From: Lindgomyces ingoldianus
Lineage: Eukaryota > Ascomycota > Dothideomycetes > Pleosporales > Lindgomycetaceae
Direction of reading: 5' to 3'
DNA length: 29,313 nt
Assembly (NCBI RefSeq): GCF_010093535.1
Contig: NW_022985184.1
Coordinates: forward strand, 198,844 to 228,156
The notes below the pieces were generated by a model that saw only the letters and a program-made list of their open reading frames with translations, was not told where the DNA came from and did no database searches. This document shows, one piece after another, positions 1 through 8,472 of the stretch. A program made the translations under genes and the position numbers. Position 1 is the stretch's first letter. Each line of letters opens with the position of its first letter.

Positions 1-100
1 TTGCAGCATTTTGCAGCATGTTGCAGCAAATTACAGCATTTTGCAGCATGTTGCAGCATTTTGCAGCATTTTGCAGCATTTTGCAGCATGTTGCAAGCTG
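1..100. repeat. 10-bp minisatellite (TTGCAGCATK units)
   Basis: About nine and a half head-to-tail copies of a 10-base unit TTGCAGCATT/G, with few substitutions, run from the window edge to about base 95, so the array may continue upstream. A short open frame across it merely reads the repeat and is not a credible gene. The array ends about 30 bases before the inverted repeat of the adjoining transposon. Confidence 0.9.
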
Positions 101-130
101 GTCGCGCATAGGGCAAGTGCGCGAGGGACT

Positions 131-330
131 CGGATCTATTGTGTGCGTTAATCCGTGCAATGTCTTGGCATTCGCGTTGCGTCTTTTCCGCCTCACCAAA
201 TCTATGAGAACTTCGACAAAGCAACAATTTGCCCCCATCTATGCCTAAATATCTGTTATTTTAGTTAGATCTTAAAGCTGTACGTACTTCCTAATTAGGA
301 AATAATAAAGCTAAATTTTAGAGGTTTAAA
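131..330 (+). repeat. Left terminal inverted repeat of the 3.2-kb element
   Basis: Pairs with 3130-3343 in reverse complement. The outermost ~39 bases are almost identical between arms, the middle is diverged, and the inner part (TGTACGTACTTCC, then AGGAAATAATA) matches well again. The outer block is less AT-shifted than the interior. Confidence 0.85.
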
Positions 331-439
331 ATAGCCCTTAGCAAACAATTTCTAGCTAAAAAGCCATAGCTAGAGCAGCCACGCGTTTAAGTACTAGTGC
401 TACCTGTTAACTGTCAGCTAGAGCCCTTGCTGCAGCAGC

Positions 440-1550
440 CTCTAAAGCACCTTCTAGAGGTTAAAAAGCTAGTAGATTAAATAAGCAGACAAGAAGAAAA
501 GTTACCTTTATAAAGAAGCAGCACACTGCTGCTTTAACAGCTGCTATTAAGATACTATTATTACTACTATTAGTAGTAAAGCTAGAGTGTTAACTATTGC
601 CTTAGCAGCAATTATCCCTACCTCCTAAAAAGCCTAACTATAAGATAGATATAAAGTATATTCTGCGTGTAAATAGGAACTAGGTAGTTAACAACAGTAA
701 TAACTGCTAGCAGCTAGTCTTTACTATGTTGTTTATAAAGGACAAAGTAGACTTAGTGCTTGCTAATGCAGCTTTTATAATTAATAGGTAGAAAGTTACT
801 TAGCTTAGTTACTTAGTAAGCTATTAAGCTAAGCACCTTAAATCTACCTAGCAGCACATTACCTTAGCTAACTTTAGTTTTATAAAGAGCGCTTACTTAC
901 TTAAAGCAGTTAATTACTATATTAAGCGCTTTACTAAAAGAATTAATAGGGTAGATTTTAAAGTAAAGCTCTATGTTAAAGTTAAGGCTCTGTAGAGAGC
1001 ATTTCTGTGCAGGTAATTAGCTAATAAGCTATTGTTAGATCTAAATACTACACTAACAATACTAAGCAGCTATTATACCTAGTAGCTACTGCGTAAAGCT
1101 AGGGCAGCAAAGCAAGTAGAGGAGATATCTAAGGTAATAGACTACTACTTAGTAATTGCGTGTACGTAGGAGTGCTAGACAGAGCTTTGTAATAACTATA
1201 AAGAGTAGTGCTATATCTACTTAGACTAATCTTATTATACTATTAAACTAGTTAACTTTAAGGCGTAAAGAAAGTCTATAGTTATAAAAGAGTCTTCTGT
1301 TATAGTACCTAGTTATAAGATTGTTAGAGCGCTGTAGTAAAAAGGTAACAAGCTCTAGGTAAACCTTTACATATAAAAAGATAAAAAAAAAAGGCTAGGC
1401 TTATTATTATTAAATAAGCTGTTATTTAAGAAGCTAGTAAAGTAAATAAGCTAGTAGTAGTTACTTAACTAAATAGTAAAGATAAGTAATAAAAAAGCTA
1501 CTTAAGCAGAGTAATAAGAGTTTTAATAGCTCTATCTCTAACAGCTTTAA
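440..1550 (+). pseudogene. Decayed open frame in the left half of the 3.2-kb element, identity unknown
   Basis: Reading the plus strand through TAA/TAG stops gives long lysine- and leucine-rich stretches that look like a degraded coding region, for example around 720-1000, where phrases such as KDKVDLVLANAAF and IKSAYLLKAVNYYIKRF are uninterrupted. No family was recognised. It is convergent with the transposase relic on the opposite strand and lies between the same inverted repeats, so it may be a second element-encoded protein or captured host sequence. No start, stop or intron can be assigned. Confidence 0.35.
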
Positions 1551-2199
1551 GCGCAGGCTAGTATCCCTTCTATAAGAGCTGCTCTACTCTCTTACTACTA
1601 GTAGCTACATGCCTTACTAGTTATTACCTTAATAGCGCCTTAATTTTTAGGTTATTCTTTAAGTCTTATAATAAAAGGTAGTAAATAGAATGCTTAAAAA
1701 ATAGTAAAAAACTTTTTTAAGTAGTTAGTTAAGTAATAGCTAAAAAATAAAAAAAATTCTTACTTTTACATATAAGAGGTAGTAACTAAGAAGCTATAGA
1801 CTATAAAAAATCTCTGCAAGATAAGCAGAGTTAAAGGTAACCTATATACTATTACTATTACCTAGTTTAGGCTTAAAGATAGGCTTATTTACTATTTTTA
1901 TAAAAATCTCTGTTAGTTTAAGCTAATATATTATACAGCTAGCAGCCTGCTTAAGATAGGTAGTAGTAAGTAAGGCAGAACTAGTAGTAGAAATAATATA
2001 GCTAAATAATCTATTTAAATTTAAACTCTTCTACCCTCTTAAGCTCTCTTAGCTCTCTTCTTACGCGCTCTAGCTCCTTTTACTTAATATATAGCCTTTC
2101 TACTGTGTACTTAAAGTGCTTTTAAGTAAAATAGTTACATTTACTTTTTTAAATAGCTGCCCTTAAAAAGGCACTAAAGTTACTACTAAAACACCTTTA

Positions 2200-3000
2200 A
2201 ATGTATAAATAGTTTCTCTTAATTTATGCCTTAAGCACTATAAAGGTAAGCTCTATTAAATTATAGTTAGGCAAGTATAGAGGCAAATACCTTACTAAAT
2301 ACTTACTAGCCTTAATAATCTGTGTTACCTTATTATTTATATAAATTAAGACATTATTTAGAATAATTACTAAGTACTTCTTACTATACATAACCTAAAG
2401 CATAGGGATTAGACTCTTTTTAATCTACTTAAGAAACTGCTTTTAATTAAAGTAGCCTTTTTTTACAGCTATATAAGAGAGATAGCTGTTAATTATATAC
2501 ATAAAAAAAATTAACTAAGTACTGCTTTAAGCAATATCCTAGGTATACTAAGAGACGTAGCTAACTAGGCTGTATGTGTAGTGCTGCTAGCTAGTCTTCT
2601 TATTAAAAATTAACTTGTTAAAAAACACTAGATCCTCTACTATAAAGTATCTTATTAAGTTATAATATAAGTTATAAAGTTTTTTATTTTAATTAATAAA
2701 GAACACTTAAAGTGTTTAGTAACTTTATTTATATTAAAAAAGGAACTAGAATATGTTTAAGTAATTAATTTAAATGCTTTTTTTTACTTATAACTAAAGT
2801 GTAATCTTGTCTTAGTACATCTACTTAAAGTAAATAAGCTTACTAAAAAGAGCATTTATGTTTTTCTTACTAATTGCTAGTAAATAACTAAGCCTGCCTT
2901 AGATAGGTGCTCTTATGCTGCTGTGCGTCTTTAGATTATCTATTACATTGTATACTACGCAGTTGCTGCACCCCTTTTAATTAGCAATTGCCTACAGCCT
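2200..3000 (-). pseudogene. Tc1/mariner-type (DDE_3) transposase relic
   Basis: The minus strand retains the order of motifs of fungal DDE_3 transposases. Near 2600-2637 is a FNKLIFNKKTS phrase where active relatives have a DES..FNE..GW block. Near 2350-2360 is VIILNNVLI where an invariant LDN/MDN is expected. Near 2246-2284 is LPLYLPNYNLIEL, the decayed form of the LPPYSPD.NPIE signature, with its Glu kept. The first two catalytic aspartates are read as Asn, as G-to-A change produces, and several former Trp and Gln codons are stops. The enzyme would have cut and pasted the element through its terminal repeats; it is inactive here. The N-terminal DNA-binding part, towards 3000, is too decayed to define. 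Confidence 0.8.
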
Positions 3001-3129
3001 CTATCTAAGCAGTAAAAAACAACATATATTAATACGCGTACAATTAGATAGGCCACAGGCGCTCACAGTAAGCGCTAGGGGTTGCTAAGTAGGTAGTGGG
3101 CAACAAGAGACTCTGTAAGCTTAAAACAT

Positions 3130-3343
3130 AGCTAGAAAGCTATTTTAAACATTAAAACCTAGCCTTATTATTTCCTAAATAGGAAGTACGTACAGCGCCT
3201 AAATGTTTACTAAAATTAAGAGATGTTAGGTAGTTGTAGGGTTTTATAGGCAAAATTTTAAGTTCTTATACAAATTTAGTGGCGGAAAGCAAAGTTTAAG
3301 GTGTTGCCAAGACATTGCACGGATTAACGCACACAATAGATCG
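3130..3343 (-). repeat. Right terminal inverted repeat of the 3.2-kb element
   Basis: Reverse complement of the left arm at 131-330. It contains GGAAGTACGTACA at about 3180-3192 and ends in the block shared with 131-169. The junction with unrelated sequence lies just after 3343. Target duplications could not be matched at the two ends. Confidence 0.85.
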
Positions 3344-3470
3344 GCAAAACAAAAAGCCGAGCAACACGAGTAGAGCAGAAAAAGGATCGATAAATCAAGA
3401 CAATCAATCATCATCCCATACATCATATCCAAACCCATCATTCATCTCAGGAAGCCCAGAAACAGTGCTT

Positions 3471-3734
3471 CAATCTGACACCCGGAACCTATCCGGAAGG
3501 TCCTCGTATCGGCTCCGACCCCGACCTGGCCCTACCCCCTGCTGTTACCCCTATTCCCCCATGTATTTAGTCGTACTTCCCCTGTAGCTAGCTCGGTAGT
3601 TTTCTGATATCCTTTCGTACGAGGCCTATAGGTGTCAATGGAATTCCCAGGTCATTGAGTCCCTACACACTCCCATATGCCTCTGAGTGGATTCCTACCG
3701 CATTCGGACCTATTGTCTTGCCTGTGCCGTTACA
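3471..3734 (+). repeat. Solo LTR, family 1, copy A (5'-truncated)
   Basis: About 264 bases match the other family-1 LTRs in this window (15232-15538 inverted; 14899-15593; 18135-18518; 23996-24285), ending in GCCGTTACA. The first ~30 bases present in the others (TGTAACAATTC...) are missing or unrecognisable, so no target duplication can be read. It is one of the least mutated copies, keeping TCA, CCA, TGA and TGG sites that are TA-shifted elsewhere, which makes it a useful reference for the ancestral LTR. Confidence 0.85.
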
Positions 3735-4200
3735 ACAACCTACCTTAATGCGCGAACTATTACTCTAAGCAAGCTTTGCTTTTACAGATTATTTATAAAC
3801 TGTTGTAGTATTTTAATATTTCATTTTAATATAACGCGCTGTTTTGCTTCTCTATCTAATATTCTCTAAAATAATAGTTAGTTAACTATAGTATAGCATT
3901 TTTTGTTACTAAGCTTAGTTTTTTTTTAAGTAATAAAGAAAGCTATTTATACTAAAAATTTGCTTTACATTCTAAGCTTAGTATTTTCTAAAAAAGAGCG
4001 AAAACAACTTTAACTAAAATAGAAATATAATAGTTATCTATTAAACTTTATATTATAATATCTTACCTAGCACTGCGTAGGCAAACAGGTACTAGGTAAC
4101 TTGTATAGTAATATAAAGAAAAGCATTACAGGTAAGAATCTGCTTCTGTAGCTTGAAGCACTTTTCTATTAGTACGATAGCTTCTTTATTCTGACTTTAG
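3735..4200. other. AT-rich gene-free stretch
   Basis: AT-rich sequence after the solo LTR with no frame, RNA or repeat I can recognise. It changes gradually into normal-composition DNA near 4200, the start of gene island 1. Confidence 0.6.
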
Positions 4201-4232
4201 GACTTCTAAGTATGTGTGCTAGGTTAGCTATG

Positions 4233-4379
4233 CTAGCCGGCGTGTCTAGGTGCTTCTTCTAAAGCACACTCTTGAACGGCTCCATCACTTGCACTTCTAG
4301 CTCCTCGGCATTTACGACCGATTAGAGCTCGATACTCTTCGTTAGTGTAGAGATCGTATTTCTCTAGCGGATTCGACAT
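4233..4379 (-). CDS. Short hypothetical frame (48 aa), doubtful
   Basis: An ATG at 4377-4379 opens a 48-residue frame (start MSNPLEKYDLYTNEEYRAL, end ending in RHAG) just inside the AT-rich border. The sequence NEEYRALIGRKCRGARS is protein-like and might be the N-terminus of a larger lost protein; a SAP-like helix-turn is conceivable but unproven. No downstream exon was found because the sequence becomes AT-rich mutated DNA. It may be a truncated gene or transposon fragment. A further 61-codon frame at 4446-4631 on the same strand shows no features of a gene. Confidence 0.2.
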   Translation of the reverse strand: MSNPLEKYDLYTNEEYRALIGRKCRGARSASDGAVQECALEEAPRHAG

Positions 4380-4981
4380 GGCTGTAGCGCGGTCTGGGCA
4401 AGTAGCAACCAGCAAGTAGCAAGGGCAGTAGTCTAGCGTCTAGAGTCAAGTTCTACCACTAAGAGAGGCAGCAAAAGAAGACACTGTGGCAACACAAGTT
4501 AGATTAGGACTGTTGTAGTCGAGTAGTAAGGCGACCGGGGAAAAAAGTAAAGTCGCGACGAAATAGGAAGCATAGAGCAAACGCGACCGCGACGTGTGCA
4601 CGGGCCGATTCGGGAAGTTTGACCAAGTCACTCGAATTTGAAGGAACCAGGGGTTCCGGCAGGCTGATAAACGAAATACACACGGGAGCTTGTTTTGCTT
4701 TTAGGAAAGTATGTATGACAAACCTCTGGGTCGAATTAGCCTAGTAGTAGTAGAGGGATGAAGAAAGGATGGTACTAGACGATGGGTCACGAGGAACAAA
4801 GTAGTAATATCAAATGATGAAGATAATTGCTAGCAGAAGTACCATAGGTGATGCGGCATCTTCATGTCAGAGGGTTTTCACGTGAAAAGGTTCATTTGAC
4901 GGTGTAAGATTTGATGAAAAACATATCCGTACCCCTACGCTCATCAGTCAAAGAAATGAAAGCTTCCTCTAATTGATTCGC

Positions 4982-6527
4982 TCATAGTTTACACAGCGGA
5001 GGCAAAGGCGTAGTAACGCTAGGCGTAGAAGTCGGAACTGGCGGCACCGTTGGCGTAGACATCCCACCCGTCCCTGTCGTAATTGGATGAAAATTACTCC
5101 TCAGGACCGAATTATCGACCGCCACCGGATACTCACTGGGATAGACATCCCGGGTATATGTTCTGGTCCACTCGCATTCCTTGAATATTTTATTCTGAGA
5201 CACTAATTCGGGAACCCCGAGTCCGAACGAATGCTGAACCTCATTTTGGAAGATGGTCGAAATTCCTTGGTGTTCAGGGTTCCCAAAGTAGGGCCCTGAG
5301 CGCATGGTGAAGATGTCGTTGAGGCGGAAGTCTTTGTTGTATGAATACACAGCTGCACCATGCGGATGTTTCGGCCCGATATACGTGACGCTTACAATGT
5401 CCGTTTCCAATTGCTTGTCTGTGAGAAACGTCTTTTCTGGGCCGATTGTTGTAGATGGCTTCCAGACACTGGTGTGGCGGATATATCCACTGTCGGCCTT
5501 CCGGTTGGTTCCAGCCAGTGTATACACGGTGACGCTCTTGATCAAATGGTAGACGCTTGGGCTTGTGAAGGTCATACCTGACACTACGGCGGTGTTTGGT
5601 TTCCCGGGAATAGTGGGTGTTGCGGTTGGGGGAGCCCAGCTGGAATTGCAGAAGTCGGATCCGGTTGGTCCCGGAGCTGGCCAGTACCAAACTTCCTGAT
5701 TATCGATTTCCATCGCACAGGTTGGTTTCGCCTGGGGTGGAGCTGGTATGAATTGTATACAGGATGGTGGCACCAATGTCTCGATGAGAGATTTCGTTGG
5801 TGTAGTGGTTGTTGATGCTTCGTTTAGTGGTGGGGTTTGTGATCCTCGCGATGACAACCACCATGTATATGCTGAATTAACTTCATCACATAGTGGCACG
5901 GAGTTTGGAGCTATCGTGCACTTTGGTTGTTCATTTTCGTAGCCAGGACGTGTTGTTCCAGGGATTACGGTCATCGTGAGTGAATCCGTTTGTGTGTAGT
6001 TTACAATCCAAGTATTCAAGGTCCAGGAGGATGACTCCTCGATGTAGGAGGCTCTTGGGACCCCATCACAGAGGGTTGTGAGGCTGATTGGAATTTTCTT
6101 TACGTCCGCCGAACAGTAGCTGTTGTCTTCGATGACGGTTATCGGAGTGGGTAGAGGGCTCCACCACACTGATGTAGTTGCATTGGCAATGATTCCGGGG
6201 TTGGGAACTTGAGTCCGCAGCTGGTAGTCGCCCCATGATTTCCAGCATGAAAGGGCGCTATCCGGAATATCTCTAAACTGCGGGTGAAATTTGGGAAGTA
6301 CTGCGGTCGGCCAGAATGGTGTGGGACTTGGGCTTGCTGAACTTATCCTTGCCGTGGATGTTGTGTTGGATGGCGGGACATAAGACCTGGTCTCGGAGGG
6401 TAAAGCGGCACCTGAAAAAACATCTCAGCACTTCGGAAACATTTCAAAACGGGTAGCCGTGCTTACGTGCTATGACCCCCTGGACGTTGACAAGCGCGGG
6501 TGAAGCCACAAAAAACAGAGATTTCAT
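4982..6527 (-). CDS. Predicted secreted protein of unknown function, 496 aa, two exons
   Basis: Model: exon 1 6527-6467, a 55-bp intron 6466-6412 (GTAAGC..TTTTTTCAG), exon 2 6411-4982, stop TGA; the frame is continuous across the junction. Exon 1 encodes an ideal signal peptide (MKSLFFVASPALVN followed by VQGVIA), and this decides the start; the long open frame otherwise begins only at a GTG. The mature protein has several Cys, many Thr/Pro, likely N-glycosylation sites (for example NATTS) and a Pro/Thr-rich tail ending PPLCKL. No catalytic domain was recognised. The general style (NATTSVWWSPLP.., TLCDGVPRAS) resembles poorly characterised extracellular proteins of plant-associated ascomycetes. 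It lies at the edge of a gene island beside AT-rich DNA, a setting where effector-like genes are often found, but an effector role is only a possibility. Confidence 0.8.
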
Positions 6528-6926
6528 GTTCAGAGACAGTACTATGGATATCTGAACAGGATGTGGTCTTCTTTCTTCTCAAGGTTGCATATGCATTTAT
6601 CCTCATCATATCGCGGCTGGAATGGGATTTCTATTATATACTGTTAGCCTTTCGTAAACATAGAGTGCGGGTGAAGCCCTTACGGACTTTCGATAAAAAG
6701 AAATTGTCGTGGAGAATGTAGAGCGGATGTGGAGACATTCCGGGAAACACTTCCGATGTGCGTGCCATCCTGTCGTACACCCACACCCGATAACTTTCGT
6801 AATGAAGAAAATGGTGTCATAATTTCCAGCACATCCAAAGTGCGAAACTATTGCTTGGGGATTGCCTATCGGTTGGATGCCGTCTTTGGTTTATTGGTTC
6901 GGCGCATTCTAGGTTTTACTGTGTAA
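6528..6926. other. Intergenic, probable promoter side of the secreted-protein gene
   Basis: Normal-composition sequence upstream of the minus-strand secreted-protein gene. Two short frames (6500-6721 and 6729-6926, +) have no recognisable content. A short duplicated phrase, GCGGGTGAAGCC, occurs at about 6496 and 6668. No other feature was seen. Confidence 0.4.
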
Positions 6927-7092
6927 ATGGTGGAGACGAGAAAGAGTGAGCTTGGGAAGGAGCATTTCCACGCTAACCAGCATGGCCAACCTGGCGTCGA
7001 CGTACCGGAATCAAGGCCGGTGGAAGGAGGCTAAAGAGCTGGAGGTGGAAGTAATAGAGACGAGAAAGAGGGTGGTTAGCGAGGAACGTCAG
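6927..7092 (+). pseudogene. Fragment of a kinesin-light-chain-type TPR repeat gene
   Basis: The plus strand encodes, in two frames, about 55 residues of the 42-residue TPR type also used by the kinase-TPR gene at 19075-22369. First comes ETRKSELGKEH, then, after a small deletion/frameshift near 6968, TLTSMANLASTYRNQGRWK, EAKELEVEVIETRKRVVSEE. This is one full repeat and part of its neighbour, without start, stop or flanking repeats, and the next codons run into a stop. It is a relic of a TPR gene. It is close to the 42-aa family consensus, so it probably derives from another family member and not necessarily from the neighbour in this window. Confidence 0.8.
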
Positions 7093-7328
7093 GGGGTATC
7101 TCCTCTCGAACTCCGGCACGAATCGAGGCTCATTGTGGTGATTGTTTCCTATTAGAAGCGTATAGCTTAATGGCCTCATATATTTACAAAATAGTTTACC
7201 TGACCCCTCATATTGATGCTTCGAATGCGATATGCAGTGCGGGGTCGGTGGCTGGCGTGGTGGCTAGGATCTCATGATGTCTCCTGCTTTAAAAAGATAA
7301 TTTAACGAGAAGTAGAATGTTCAATGTA
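7093..7328. other. Intergenic, no feature seen
   Basis: Between the TPR fragment and the terminal repeat of the Fot1-like relic. No credible frame or repeat. A TA at 7327-7328 directly precedes the presumed transposon end. Confidence 0.4.
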
Positions 7329-8125
7329 TTCCACGGGCGAACTTGTCACTTTTGCCAAGACTTTTGAATTGCATTAAAATCACAGATCGATTGCATCTAG
7401 CCTAGTAATAGTTTAATAGTGGCTAGATGAGCTAATTTTCTGTGGTTAGGCTTACCGCAGGTTCTGCAGCATCGCTTGTACAATACATTAGCTTGAGCAA
7501 GCTTCCTACCATCTAGCTCTTCCCCCTCAAGCTGCACATTAATATTAATTTGAGCAGCTAGCTCTAAGCCTTGAGTCTTAGTTAGAGCTCCTTGCCTCTG
7601 TAGGTACTTCTTCTTGCGCTGATTGCAGTCGCTCACTTGTGTGGATCATCAGCTCAGCGCCCTAGCTGGTCGATTGATTAACTTAATAATAGAGCTAGGG
7701 GAGCTATCGTGAGGACTCTGCATCCGATTCTAAATTAGAGTCTTCTGAGCCTCTAGTTCAGCTGCTGTACTAGGTATTTTTAACTCCCATTCGCTAGCTG
7801 TAGTTTGTAGCGGTGATGGCGTACGAAGCTTGAAGTCGAGCTTCGACAGTATAGCCTTGGGATTAAATGGTACTAGACTTGAGGCTTGAAAGCTTGCCTT
7901 GATGTTAGGCTCTGTAATAGAGGCGTTGTAGGCTACTTGGAAGGCTGACAGGAACTCAAACTTGTTGACGTGGCTAATGCTGCTGCGAACTAGAAGCTCT
8001 ATCTGGCGGCTAAAGGCCTGCTTCAATGGCGAGAATCAGCATACGTCTAGTGGCTGCAGTAAGTGCAATGAATAAGCAGGCATATTGAGCGTGATAATGC
8101 CTTTGTTCTTGTAGCTGTATAAAGA
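7329..8125 (-). pseudogene. Fot1/pogo-like transposase, 3' half with terminal repeat
   Basis: Reading the minus strand gives, in order: ITLNMPAYSLHLLQPLDVC (about 8090-8036; the usual motif is MP.HSSHLLQPLDVG), then, after a frame change, QAFSRQIELLVRSSI and the SLVPFNPKAILSKLDFKLRTPSP block (8026-7730), then QRKKKYLQRQGALT and the Cys-rich end CCRTCGKPNH (7636-7397). These are the C-terminal third of Fot1/pogo DDE transposases plus their zinc-knuckle-like tail. The frames are broken and everything upstream, including the main DDE core, is missing. At 7329-7362 the sequence CCACGGGCGAACTTGTCACTTTTGCCAAGAC (split by eye: CCACGGGCGAACTTG, then TCACTTTTGCCAAGAC) resembles the terminal repeats at 15720 and 29041 and follows a TA, so it is probably the transposon's 3' end. 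It is moderately mutated and still GC-balanced compared with the AT-rich blocks. Confidence 0.8.
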
Positions 8126-8472
8126 TAGTGCTAGCGATGCAGCAGAGCCGACATCCATCGGTGAGCGAGGCTTTGTTGTTGGTTCGAACGCGCCAACCGT
8201 GGCCAAGGCCTCTTGCTTGCCCTTGCAAAGACAGCGTTGCAAAGAGCTATCCAAGCATATGGAATATCTAAGTATCTAGGCTTTGTGTTTCCTCTAGTTC
8301 GAATCTTGGACCCATGCATATCTCCTATCTTCACGTCTTGTCAACTCATCGGGAGGTATCCCAAGGATTGTGGGAAGCGCGCAAGGATGTTTTCCACACG
8401 CTATACCATAAATCATTTACGGATTTAGCGAGTTTCATTCATCTACTTTCTACGAAAAAGGACCTTTTGTTT
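8126..8472. other. Unassigned spacer between transposase relic and kinase gene
   Basis: GC-balanced sequence with several short overlapping frames on both strands but no recognisable protein. It contains the 3' flank of the kinase gene, which ends at 8473, and the point where the Fot1-like relic is cut off. Confidence 0.35.

Larger units (their letters stand above)
131..3343 (-). mobile_element. Decayed DNA transposon with ~200-bp inverted ends and a Tc1/mariner-type transposase relic
   Basis: Bases 131-330 and 3130-3343 are inverted copies of each other. A near-perfect outer block (131-169 against 3305-3343) and an inner block around 272-330 against 3135-3195 are joined by a diverged but alignable middle. 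The interior is AT-rich and full of TAA/TAG stops. The right half encodes, on the minus strand, a recognisable DDE transposase relic; the left half holds a decayed plus-strand frame of unknown identity. No clear target-site duplication was found beside the outer repeat ends. Such long terminal repeats are unusual for Tc1/mariner, so the element may be an unusual long-TIR member, or a Tc1 element lodged inside another inverted-repeat element. Confidence 0.75.

Noticed and set aside
18..248. 76-codon frame over the minisatellite as a gene
   Set aside because: It translates the 10-bp repeat and the transposon end; no protein-like content.
4982..4993. C-terminal CKL of the secreted protein as a peroxisomal targeting signal
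   Set aside because: The protein has a clear N-terminal signal peptide, so a peroxisomal signal is improbable and the match is likely chance.
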